Positions 15,230 to 21,868 of a stretch of 21,868 nt of DNA are shown in pieces (positions within the stretch are counted from its first letter, which is position 1; every line of letters starts with the position of its first letter). Source of the DNA: Proteobacteria bacterium SG_bin5 (lineage in GTDB: Bacteria > Pseudomonadota > Alphaproteobacteria > Sphingomonadales > Sphingomonadaceae). Location: positions 1-21,868 of the forward strand of contig LWDI01000064.1 of assembly GCA_002083475.1 (NCBI GenBank). The letters are read 5' to 3'. The notes under the pieces are model-generated. The model searched no databases and was not told where the DNA came from. It saw nothing but the letters and a program-made list of their open reading frames with translations. Both the position numbers and the translations under genes were made by a program.

Positions 15230-16080
15230 GCCGCGCCCACGGTCGCCGCGCCCATCGCCTTGGGGGTCGAGCGGTCGGCGCCCCATTCGGCCCAGCTGCC
15301 GTCATAAAGCGAGGCGGTATTGCCGAGCAGCTGCGCGCCGAACACCAGCACCGCCGCCGTGATCCCCGAGCCGCAGGTCGCGACCAGCGGCTTGGCGAGA
15401 TCGACGCCGGCGCTTTCGTAAATCGCGCGGAGTTCCTCGCCCTGCTTCCAGCTGCCGTCTTCGTTGAACAAAGTCTGGTAATGGATGTTCGCCGAGCCGG
15501 GGATGTGGCCGGCGTGCGTCGCGGGGCGCGGATCGGGCTCTTCGCCGGTGAAGCGCGCGGGGCTGCGCGCGTCGATCACTTGCTCGGCGCGCGAATCGAG
15601 ATTGGCTTTCATCTGATCGAGCGTGCGGACGCGCGCGTCATCGGCCCAGATGGTGAAGTGGCGGTGGCGCAGCGACTCCTTACCGCTCGCCAGCGCGCGC
15701 CCTTCGGCCCGCCATTTGGCGAGCCCGCCGTCGAGGATCGCGACGTCATGCGCGCCGAACACTTTCAACATCCACCAAGCGCGTGCCGAGGTGTGGAGCG
15801 GCGAATTGTCGTACAGCACGACGCGGCTGCCGTCGCCGAGACCCAGCGACTGCATCCGGCTCGCGAATTTTTCGGGCGCGGGGAGCATATTCGGGAGCGG
15901 GCTCGAGAGATCGGCGATCTCCGCCAGATCCATGAACACCGCGCCCGGAATGTGCGCGGCCTCATATTCAGCGGCCGCGTCGCGGCCATGTTCGGGCAGG
16001 AAATAGGTCGCGTCGACGACGCGCAGGTCGCTCGCCTGGAGTTCGCTCGCCAGCCATTCGGTGGTCACCAGCAGGTCCAT
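15226..16080 (-). CDS. sseA: 3-mercaptopyruvate sulfurtransferase
   Basis: This two-domain rhodanese-fold enzyme (EC 2.8.1.2) moves sulfur from 3-mercaptopyruvate to thiol or cyanide acceptors. The N-terminal domain has EAAHIPGAVFMDL and VVLYDNS. The C-terminal domain has VIDARSPARFTGEEPDPRP, HIPGSANI and the active loop CGSGITA, with the catalytic cysteine at about residue 236. The CGSGIT form is typical of mercaptopyruvate sulfurtransferases rather than thiosulfate enzymes. Two ATGs stand in a row (16083 and 16080). GGAG is three bases from the first and six from the second, favouring 16080. It follows the photolyase gene by 30 bp and overlaps metC, so sulfur metabolism genes are co-transcribed. 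Confidence 0.93.
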   Translation of the reverse strand: MDLLVTTEWLASELQASDLRVVDATYFLPEHGRDAAAEYEAAHIPGAVFMDLAEIADLSSPLPNMLPAPEKFASRMQSLGLGDGSRVVLYDNSPLHTSARAWWMLKVFGAHDVAILDGGLAKWRAEGRALASGKESLRHRHFTIWADDARVRTLDQMKANLDSRAEQVIDARSPARFTGEEPDPRPATHAGHIPGSANIHYQTLFNEDGSWKQGEELRAIYESAGVDLAKPLVATCGSGITAAVLVFGAQLLGNTASLYDGSWAEWGADRSTPKAMGAATVGAA

Positions 16081-16110
16081 CATCGTCTCCGCGCTAGATT
16101 TGTCGATTCA

Positions 16111-17661
16111 CTAGCCGTTCGTGCTCGACGCGTCGAGGCTGTCGAGAAACGCCTTGGCCTGGGCGCGGATCGCGCTTTGGGTGGCCGGGTCCATCTTCGC
16201 CCAGTTGCGATAGGGCATGGCGAGCCGCTGGTTGCGCGCCAGCTTGTCGGCGTTGCGCGCGAGGAAATCCCAATAGAGCGCGTTGAACGGGCAGGCATCG
16301 GCGCCCGTGCGCGCCTTCACGTCATAGCGGCAATGCCGGCAATAGTCCGACATGCGGTTGATGTACGCGCCCGAGGCGGCATAGGGTTTGGAGCCGAGCA
16401 GCCCGCCATCGGCGAATTGGCTCATGCCGACCGTGTTGGGCGCCTCGACCCATTCATAGGCGTCGGCATAAACCTCCAAATACCAAAGATGCACCTGATG
16501 GGGATCGGCGCCGATCAGCAGCGCGAAATTGCCGGTGATCATCAGCCGCTGGATGTGATGGGCATAGGCATGATCGAGCGTCTGCCCGATCGCCTCGGCG
16601 AGGCAGCGCATCTCGGTCTCGCCGGTCCAATACCAGCCGGGGAGCGGGCGGGCGGCTCCCAGGAAATTGCGGCGCGGATAGTCCGGCCCCTCGCGCCAAT
16701 AGATGCCGCGCACATATTCGCGCCAGCCGATGATCTGGCGGATGAAACCTTCGGCCGAATTGAGCGGCACGCGGCCCGCGCGATATTCGGCCTCGACCGC
16801 CTGGCAAAGGTCGAGCGGATCGAGCAGCCCGGCGTTGATATAGGGCGAGAGGATCGAGTGCCATAGGAAGGGCTCGCCGGTGAGCATCGCGTCCTGATAA
16901 TCGCCGAAGCGCGGCAGCGCGTGTTTCAGGAAATGCGCCCGTTGCTTCAGCGCATCGGCGCGGGTGACGGCGAAATCGAACCCGGCCAAGCGCCCCGGAT
17001 GATCGGCGAAGCGGCGCTCGACCAGCGCGAGCACTTCCTGCGTGATGGCATCCGGCGCGAAGCTCGAGGGGCGCGGCATCGTCAGATCGCGTTCGGCGGG
17101 CTTGCGATTTTCCTGGTCGAAATTCCATTGGCCGCCTTCGGGCTGATCGCCCGCCATCAACAGCCCCGTCTTGCGGCGCATCTCGCGGTAGAAAAACTCC
17201 ATGCGAAGCGCCTTGCGCCCCTCGGCCCAGGCGTCGAACTCGGTGTGGTCGCACAGGAAGCGGGTATCGGCGCGGACGTCGACGGGCAGGCCGAACAAGG
17301 TCTCCCATTGGTCGATCGCGCCGGCGACGCGCCATTCGCCGGGCTCGGTGACGATGATCCGCTCGGGCGCATGGCGCTCGATCGCGCGCGCGACTTCGCC
17401 GGTGAAGCCGCCGCTATTTTCGGGATCGTCGAGGGTCACGTAATCGACCTGCCAGCCGGCGGCGCGCAAAGCCTCGGCGTGGTGGCGCATCGCCGCGAAC
17501 AGAAACGCGATCTTGCGCTTGTGGTGGCGCACATAGGTCGCTTCCTCGGCGACTTCCATCATCAGCAGCCGGTCATGTGCCGGATCGGCGTCCGCGAGCG
17601 CGGCGAGATCGAACGACAGCTGATCGCCCAGGATGGGGATGAGCGCGCGGACCCGCTTCAC
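16111..17661 (-). CDS. Iron-sulfur cryptochrome/photolyase (FeS-BCP, PhrB-like)
   Basis: This 516-residue protein belongs to the bacterial iron-sulfur photolyase/cryptochrome group, DPRP family. The best-known member is the (6-4) photolyase PhrB of Agrobacterium. The N-terminal antenna domain (RALIPILGDQLSFDL) is followed by the helical FAD domain (GEPFLWHSILSPYINAGLL, EGFIRQIIGWREYVRGIYW, YAHHIQRLMITGNFALL). Four cysteines at 353, 441, 444 and 457 match the spacing of the PhrB [4Fe-4S] ligands (as I recall 350, 438, 441 and 454), all shifted by three. His369 should be the (6-4) catalytic histidine. The start is GTG, with a GGGGGG-rich ribosome site about four bases upstream. It leads a run with sseA and metC and diverges from queF by 30 bp. 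Confidence 0.94.
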   Translation of the reverse strand: MKRVRALIPILGDQLSFDLAALADADPAHDRLLMMEVAEEATYVRHHKRKIAFLFAAMRHHAEALRAAGWQVDYVTLDDPENSGGFTGEVARAIERHAPERIIVTEPGEWRVAGAIDQWETLFGLPVDVRADTRFLCDHTEFDAWAEGRKALRMEFFYREMRRKTGLLMAGDQPEGGQWNFDQENRKPAERDLTMPRPSSFAPDAITQEVLALVERRFADHPGRLAGFDFAVTRADALKQRAHFLKHALPRFGDYQDAMLTGEPFLWHSILSPYINAGLLDPLDLCQAVEAEYRAGRVPLNSAEGFIRQIIGWREYVRGIYWREGPDYPRRNFLGAARPLPGWYWTGETEMRCLAEAIGQTLDHAYAHHIQRLMITGNFALLIGADPHQVHLWYLEVYADAYEWVEAPNTVGMSQFADGGLLGSKPYAASGAYINRMSDYCRHCRYDVKARTGADACPFNALYWDFLARNADKLARNQRLAMPYRNWAKMDPATQSAIRAQAKAFLDSLDASSTNG

Positions 17662-17691
17662 AACGCCCCCCGAAAGCCTAAATCAGCGCGC

Positions 17692-18141
17692 ATGAACCCT
17701 CCCAAGCATCTCGGCCAGCCGAGCGCCTTGCCCGCCTCGCCAGACGAAGCGGTGCTCGACTATGTTCCCAATCCGCGGCCCGGGCGTCTATATTTGGTGC
17801 GCTTCGTGGCGCCCGAATTCACCTCGCTCTGCCCGGTGACGGCGCAGCCCGATTTCGCGCATCTGGTGATCGATTACGTGCCCGGCGAGACGATCGTCGA
17901 GTCGAAGTCGCTCAAACTTTTCCTCGGCGCCTTCCGCAACCACCAGGCGTTCCACGAGGATTGCACGATCGGCATCGCCGAGCGGTTGGTCGCGGAGATG
18001 CAGCCGCGCTGGCTGCGGATCGGCGGCTATTGGTATCCTCGCGGCGGCATCCCGATCGACGTCTTCTGGCAGACGGGCACCCCGCCCGAGGGGCTATGGG
18101 TGCCCGACCAGGGCGTGCCCGGCTATCGCGGGCGGGGGTGA
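17692..18141 (+). CDS. queF: NADPH-dependent 7-cyano-7-deazaguanine reductase (preQ0 to preQ1)
   Basis: QueF (EC 1.7.1.13) reduces the nitrile preQ0 to preQ1 in queuosine tRNA-modification synthesis. The 149-residue protein is the short, unimodular type. The catalytic cysteine is Cys47 in SLCPVTAQPD, with Asp54 seven residues on, the same spacing as Cys55/Asp62 of Bacillus QueF. The signature ESKSLKLFLGAFRNH (70-84) forms the NADPH-binding region, and HEDC follows. No good ribosome site precedes the ATG, so it may be leaderless or weakly translated. The start codons of queF and the divergent photolyase are only 30 bp apart. It ends four bases from the purB stop codon. No other queuosine genes are nearby. 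Confidence 0.95.
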   Translation: MNPPKHLGQPSALPASPDEAVLDYVPNPRPGRLYLVRFVAPEFTSLCPVTAQPDFAHLVIDYVPGETIVESKSLKLFLGAFRNHQAFHEDCTIGIAERLVAEMQPRWLRIGGYWYPRGGIPIDVFWQTGTPPEGLWVPDQGVPGYRGRG

Positions 18142-18145
18142 CGCC

Positions 18146-19462
18146 TCACGCCGCGCCGAACACCCGCGCGAACACCGTATCCACATGCTTGAAGTGATAA
18201 TCGAGGTCGAACAGCGCGGCGAGCGCGTCCGCCGGTAGCGCTTCGCGCACTTGGGCGTCGGCGGCGAGCAAGTCGAGGAGCGAAAGCGCGCCGCCCGATT
18301 CCCACACTTTCATCGCGTTGCGCTGGACGAGCGCATAAGAATCCTCGCGCGAGAGCCCCGCCTGGGTGAGCGCGAGCAGCACGCGCTGCGAATGGATCAG
18401 CCCGCCCATCGCATCGAGATTGCGCCGCATCCGCGCAGGGTAAACGACGAGCTTCTCGACCACCCCGGTCGCGCGCGCCAGCGCGAAATCGAGCGTGATG
18501 CACGCGTCGGGCGCGATATAGCGCTCGACCGAGGAATGGCTGATGTCGCGCTCGTGCCACAGCGCCACATTTTCGAGCGCGGGGGTCACATAGCCGCGCA
18601 CCATCCGCGCAAGGCCGGTCAAGTTTTCGGTGAGCACCGGGTTGCGCTTGTGCGGCATGGCGCTGCTGCCCTTTTGCCCCGGCGCGAAATATTCCTCCGC
18701 CTCCAGCACTTCGGTGCGCTGGAGGTGCCGCACTTCCACCGCCAGCCGTTCGAGTGAACTCGCGACCACGCCCAAGGTCGCGAAGAACATCGCGTGGCGG
18801 TCGCGCGGGATCACTTGGGTGGAGACCGGCTCGACCGTCAGCCCCAGCTTGGCGGCGACATGCGCCTCGACGCGCGGATCGACATTGGCGAAAGTGCCGA
18901 CCGCGCCCGAAATCGCGCAGGTCGCGATTTCCGCCCGCGCTGCGATCAGCCGCGCGCGCGCGCGCTGGAATTCGGCGTGGAAGCCGGCGAGCTTCAAGCC
19001 GAAGGTCACCGGCTCGGCATGGATGCCATGGCTGCGGCCGATCGTGGGGGTGAATTTATGCTCGCGGGCGCGCGCTTCGAGCGCCGCCAGCAGCCCGTCG
19101 ACATCGGCGATGAGCAGGTCCGCCGCGCGCGCGAGCTGGACCGCGAGGCACGTGTCGAGCACGTCCGAACTCGTCATCCCTTGGTGCATGAAGCGCGCTT
19201 CCTCGCCCACTTGGCGCGCGACCCAGGTGAGGAAGGCGATCACGTCATGCTTGGTCACCGCCTCGATGTCGTCGATCGCGGCGACGTCGATCTCGGGCGC
19301 GGTCGCCCACCAGCGCCATAGCGCGTCGGCGGCGCTTTGGGGGACGACGCCCAGCGCGGCGAGCGCGTCGGTCGCGTGCGCCTCGATCTCGAACCAGATG
19401 CGGTAGCGCGCTTGCGGCGTCCAAAGCGCGGCCATTTGGGGGCGGGAATAACGGGGGACCAT
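18146..19462 (-). CDS. purB: Adenylosuccinate lyase
   Basis: PurB (EC 4.3.2.2) catalyses two fumarate-releasing steps of purine synthesis: SAICAR to AICAR, and adenylosuccinate to AMP. The 438-residue protein is of normal length. Superfamily motifs are QGMTSSD (94-100), GRSHGIHAEP (142-151, holding the catalytic histidine) and GSSAMPHKRNP (265-275, holding the catalytic serine). The frame remains open upstream to about 19732, but the ATG at 19462 is chosen. It has a near-perfect GAAAGAGG ribosome site five bases away, and homologues start MVPRYSRP. It converges on queF and is divergent from the EF-hand gene across 166 bp. That gap shows no confident promoter. Confidence 0.97.
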   Translation of the reverse strand: MVPRYSRPQMAALWTPQARYRIWFEIEAHATDALAALGVVPQSAADALWRWWATAPEIDVAAIDDIEAVTKHDVIAFLTWVARQVGEEARFMHQGMTSSDVLDTCLAVQLARAADLLIADVDGLLAALEARAREHKFTPTIGRSHGIHAEPVTFGLKLAGFHAEFQRARARLIAARAEIATCAISGAVGTFANVDPRVEAHVAAKLGLTVEPVSTQVIPRDRHAMFFATLGVVASSLERLAVEVRHLQRTEVLEAEEYFAPGQKGSSAMPHKRNPVLTENLTGLARMVRGYVTPALENVALWHERDISHSSVERYIAPDACITLDFALARATGVVEKLVVYPARMRRNLDAMGGLIHSQRVLLALTQAGLSREDSYALVQRNAMKVWESGGALSLLDLLAADAQVREALPADALAALFDLDYHFKHVDTVFARVFGAA

Positions 19463-19467
19463 CGATA

Positions 19468-19475
19468 CCTCTTTC
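19468..19475 (-). promoter_or_regulatory. Ribosome binding site that fixes the purB start
   Basis: On the minus strand GAAAGAGG lies five bases before the ATG at 19462. It decides against the longer upstream extension of this frame. Confidence 0.7.
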
Positions 19476-19628
19476 GCGGCGAACCGCGCGTTAGCAGGGA
19501 CCAGCCGCGCCGCCAAATCGCCGCGACCCTGCGACCAATTCCAAAGTAGCGCGTTGAACGGGTCACGACAGGCGCAGAAACGATCCGCGTCGTCAGTTAG
19601 ATGAACCACAGATGAATGGAGAAAAACG

Positions 19629-20150
19629 ATGTTGAAGACCTTGCTGATCACCACCGCGCTGATCGCGACGCCCGCTTTCGCGCAGCAGGCGCCGACCGCG
19701 CCGGGCCAAACCCCGCCCGTTACCTCGCCCAACCCGACGCAGCCGGGTCAAACCATGCCCGGCCAGACCATGCCCGGCCAGACGATGCCGAGCGACGCGA
19801 CCTCGCCCGCGCCGACCGATATGGGCACCCAGCAGCAGGCGCCCGACGCGGGGGCGCAGACGACCGAAACCCCGGCGGCGGACAGCGGCGCGGTCAATTC
19901 GGCCGATCAGATCGGCCAGACGGTCGAGGGGCAATGGGCGAGCTATGACGCCAACAGCGACGGCAAGCTGAGCAAGAAGGAATTCGCCGCCTGGATGAAA
20001 TCGCTGCGCGCCGATGATCCCGCCGCCAAGGGCGGCGCGACCGAAATGAAGAAATGGAGCGACGCGGCTTTCGCCCAGAGCGACGCCGACAAGAACGGCG
20101 CGGTGAGCAAGGACGAGCTCAAGGGCTTCCTGGCGCAGCCGGCGAAATAA
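19629..20150 (+). CDS. Secreted EF-hand protein with PGQTM repeats
   Basis: This 173-residue exported protein has a signal peptide (MLKTLLITTALIATPAFA). A disordered Pro/Gln/Thr-rich region (19-90) follows, with three consecutive PGQTM pentapeptides (39-53). The C-terminal domain carries two EF-hand calcium loops. The first is DANSDGKLSKKE (107-118) and the second DADKNGAVSKDE (152-163). Both have the Asp/Asn ligands, the central glycine and the closing glutamate needed for calcium. The start is supported by GGAG about ten bases upstream (19618-19621). It is probably periplasmic, and its partner or purpose is unknown. A hairpin at 20179-20206 follows. Similar small secreted EF-hand proteins are common in sphingomonads. 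Confidence 0.88.
   Translation: MLKTLLITTALIATPAFAQQAPTAPGQTPPVTSPNPTQPGQTMPGQTMPGQTMPSDATSPAPTDMGTQQQAPDAGAQTTETPAADSGAVNSADQIGQTVEGQWASYDANSDGKLSKKEFAAWMKSLRADDPAAKGGATEMKKWSDAAFAQSDADKNGAVSKDELKGFLAQPAK
19743..19787 (+). repeat. Three tandem 15-bp repeats encoding PGQTM
   Basis: Copies at 19743-19757, 19758-19772 and 19773-19787 each encode Pro-Gly-Gln-Thr-Met. The last two differ at one base and the first at three, all silent. The in-frame unit length makes copy-number change by slippage harmless to the frame. Confidence 0.85.
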
Positions 20151-20178
20151 GCGCCCCTCCCGAAAGGGCAACCAAGCG

Positions 20179-20206
20179 CGACGCCCCGGTGCAAGCCGGG
20201 GCGTCG
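20179..20206 (+). terminator. Probable terminator after the EF-hand gene
   Basis: cgacgccccgg (20179-20189) and ccggggcgtcg (20196-20206) form a perfect 11-bp stem with a 6-base loop. They are followed by the weakly T-rich tgttg. It lies 28 bp past the EF-hand stop codon and may also serve the opposing radC gene. The poor T tract lowers confidence. Confidence 0.55.
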
Positions 20207-20267
20207 TGTTGCTGGCGCGCGCGCCGTCTCAACGGCATTCGCCAAAGCGAGGCCGTCGCTATCCCGC

Positions 20268-20948
20268 TCACATCAATCCCTGCGCGCGCAAGCTCACATG
20301 GCCCTGGCGGCCGATGATGAGATGATCATGCACCGCGATTCCCAATTTCTTCGCGGCGTCGACGATCCGGCGGGTGAGATCGATGTCGGCGCGGCTGGGG
20401 CTCGGGTCGCCGCCGGGGTGGTTGTGGACCAGGATGATCGACGCCGAGCCCAATTGCATCGCGCGCTTCACCACTTCGCGCACATGCACCGCCGCTTCGT
20501 CGATCGAGCCCTCGCTCATCAGCTCGTCGCGGATCAGCATGTTGCGCGTGTTGAGGTGGAGCACGCGGACGCGCTCGATCGCGTGATGCGCCATGTCCGC
20601 CTGGAGATAATCGAGCAGCGCCTGCCAATTGCCGAGGACCGGCGCCGCCTGCGCCTCGGTCCGCAGCATCCGTAGGGCGGTCGCCTGGACGATCTTGATC
20701 GCCGCGATCGAGGTTTCGCCCAGCCCGTCGACGCTCGCCAGCGCCTCGGGGCTGGCCGCCATCACCGCGCCCAGCCCGCCGAACTCGCCGAGCAGCCTTT
20801 TCGCGAGCGGCTTGGTGTCGCGGCGCGGGATGGCGAGCGCGAGCAGATATTCGAGCAGTTCGTAATCGGCGAGCGCCTCGCCCCCCGCCCCGAGCAGGCG
20901 CTGGCGCAGCCGCGCGCGGTGGCCGGCATGATCGGCGGGAACATTCAT
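20268..20948 (-). CDS. radC: RadC family JAB/MPN domain protein
   Basis: This 226-residue protein has an N-terminal helix-hairpin-helix-like part (about residues 27-90: LADYELLEYLLA, IPRRDTKPLAKRLL, SVDGLGETSIAAIK). The C-terminal RadC JAB metalloprotease-like domain follows. The metal motif HNHPGGDPSPSRAD spans 175-188, with His175, His177 and Asp188 as the expected zinc ligands. RadC was once thought to act in DNA repair, and its true role is unsettled. The ATG at 20948 (MNVPADHAGHRARLRQRLL) matches the usual start in relatives. A TTG at 20987 would add 13 residues without a ribosome site. It is divergent from the YdbH-like gene across 58 bp. Confidence 0.93.
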   Translation of the reverse strand: MNVPADHAGHRARLRQRLLGAGGEALADYELLEYLLALAIPRRDTKPLAKRLLGEFGGLGAVMAASPEALASVDGLGETSIAAIKIVQATALRMLRTEAQAAPVLGNWQALLDYLQADMAHHAIERVRVLHLNTRNMLIRDELMSEGSIDEAAVHVREVVKRAMQLGSASIILVHNHPGGDPSPSRADIDLTRRIVDAAKKLGIAVHDHLIIGRQGHVSLRAQGLM

Positions 20949-21006
20949 CGCGGCTGAAGGATTAAGGCGGGTCGCGCGGGGTGGCAATCGGCGCGCGCGG
21001 CGGTAA

Positions 21007-21868
21007 ATGGGGACGACGGGGCGGGCGGACGGAGTGGATTTGGCGGATCAGGAGCAAACGCCCAACGTCAAGGCACGGCGGGCGGGGCTGGCGCACTCGG
21101 CCGCCGAAGGCGCGCTCGCGCTGGCGTTGCTCGGCGCCGGCGTGTGGAGCGCGCGCACCCCGATCGCGACGCGCTTCATCGACGATGCGCTGGCCGAACG
21201 CGGCGTGCCCGCGCGCTATCGCATCGCGCAATTGGGCGTGCGCGGCACCCGGCTCGAAGGCTTGGTGATCGGCGATCCGCGCCACCCCGATCTGGTCGCC
21301 GATTGGGTCGAACTCACGACCGAGCTGGGGCCGGGCGGCGCGCGGCTGACCGGCGCGCGCGCGGGCCATGTGCGGGCGCGGGCAAGCCTGGTGGGGGGCA
21401 AGGTCTCGTTCGGCGCGATCGATCGCTTGCTGCCGCCGCCCTCGGGCAAGCCCTTCGCGCTCCCCGCGCTCGACGTCGATCTCGCCGACGCGCGGTTGCG
21501 GCTGGAGACGCCCGCCGGGGTGATCGGGATGCGGCTCGCCGGGAGCGGCGGGCTGAACGACGGTTTCACCGGTCGGCTCGCGCTGATCGCCGATCGGCTC
21601 GCGAGCGGCGGGTGCGTCGCCGAGCGGCTGGCGGGGACACTCGCGATCAGTATCGCCGCCGCGCAACCGAGCCTGCAAGGGCCGCTGCGCGCGAGCACGC
21701 TCGCCTGTGGCGACGCGCGGGCGCGCGGCGTGATCGCCGAGACGAGCGCGCGGTTCGACCAGCGGCTCGATCGCTGGCAGGGCACCAGCCTCGTCAGCCT
21801 CGACGCGCTCGGCCATCCCGCCGCGCGGCTCCGCGCGGTGAGCGGGCGGATCGATTTCGACGGCGGGC
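21007..21868 (+). CDS. YdbH/AsmA-like envelope protein, N-terminal part (cut by window edge)
   Basis: The frame is open to the end of the window, giving 287 residues of an incomplete protein. A charged N-terminus is followed by one membrane segment (about 32-49: AAEGALALALLGAGVWSA). Next comes a long periplasmic-looking region of repeated short beta strands (YRIAQLGVRGTRLEGLVIGDPRHPDLVADWVEL and similar). This resembles YdbH/AsmA-like proteins, a superfamily implicated in moving phospholipids between the two membranes. Start candidates are ATG 21007, GTG 21034 and TTG 21040. A stop codon (TAA) immediately precedes the ATG, making it the longest possible start; none has a convincing ribosome site. 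The family call is moderate because the diagnostic C-terminal domain is outside the window. Confidence 0.7.
   Translation, partial: MGTTGRADGVDLADQEQTPNVKARRAGLAHSAAEGALALALLGAGVWSARTPIATRFIDDALAERGVPARYRIAQLGVRGTRLEGLVIGDPRHPDLVADWVELTTELGPGGARLTGARAGHVRARASLVGGKVSFGAIDRLLPPPSGKPFALPALDVDLADARLRLETPAGVIGMRLAGSGGLNDGFTGRLALIADRLASGGCVAERLAGTLAISIAAAQPSLQGPLRASTLACGDARARGVIAETSARFDQRLDRWQGTSLVSLDALGHPAARLRAVSGRIDFDGG

Noticed and set aside
18951..18964. 14-base alternating CG tract in purB (possible Z-DNA)
   Set aside because: It simply encodes Arg-Ala-Arg-Ala in a GC-rich gene. Similar short tracts are expected by codon bias.
19463..19732. N-terminal extension of purB by 90 residues
   Set aside because: It would overlap the EF-hand gene on the other strand. 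The ATG at 19462 has a strong ribosome site and the normal family N-terminus.

Overview
The window is a dense, very GC-rich stretch of bacterial chromosome. Its gene content points to an alphaproteobacterium, most likely of the order Sphingomonadales. The pointers are two TorF-type putative porins, a DUF445 membrane protein, a MipA/OmpV protein, a DUF3035/BamF-like lipoprotein after lspA, an iron-sulfur photolyase, a proline/glutamine-rich EF-hand protein, and the codon usage. No rRNA, tRNA, CRISPR array, integrase or transposase is visible. The assignment rests on recognising families by eye, not on a search.

Layout. 58-318 is a small GlsB/YeaQ-type membrane protein followed by a strong terminator. 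420-1133 (minus) is a periplasmic SIMPL-domain protein, divergent from an RND efflux pair: adaptor 1406-2581 and permease 2604-5750. A perfect hairpin separates these from the DUF445 gene 5790-7049, which converges on a MipA/OmpV gene (7053-7910, minus). Next comes the translationally coupled operon ileS (8037-11264), lspA (11261-11767) and a DUF3035 lipoprotein (11764-12177). Two tandem TorF-like porins follow on the minus strand (12209-13027 and 13185-13946). Upstream of them lies a minus-strand run of photolyase, sseA and metC (17661 down to 14021). queF (17692-18141) diverges from the photolyase and converges on purB (18146-19462, minus). The right end holds an EF-hand protein (19629-20150), radC (20268-20948, minus) and the start of a YdbH/AsmA-like protein (21007 to the window edge).

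The most striking feature is in ileS. The predicted isoleucyl-tRNA synthetase is 1075 residues, roughly 130 more than the usual length of about 940. The excess falls in three places, and each carries a different palindromic, REP-like intergenic-type repeat that keeps the reading frame. The sites are the editing domain, the second half of the catalytic core, and the linker before the C-terminal zinc region. All catalytic and zinc-binding signatures remain. The first insertion is flanked by an 11/12-match direct repeat exactly 144 bp apart, which resembles a target-site duplication. This recalls the in-gene palindromic elements of Rickettsia, here stacked three deep in one essential gene.

The remaining genes are mostly housekeeping: translation and lipoprotein maturation (ileS-lspA-DUF3035), envelope functions (RND pump, porins, MipA, BamF-like, YdbH-like), sulfur amino-acid metabolism (sseA-metC), light-dependent DNA repair, queuosine synthesis and purine synthesis.
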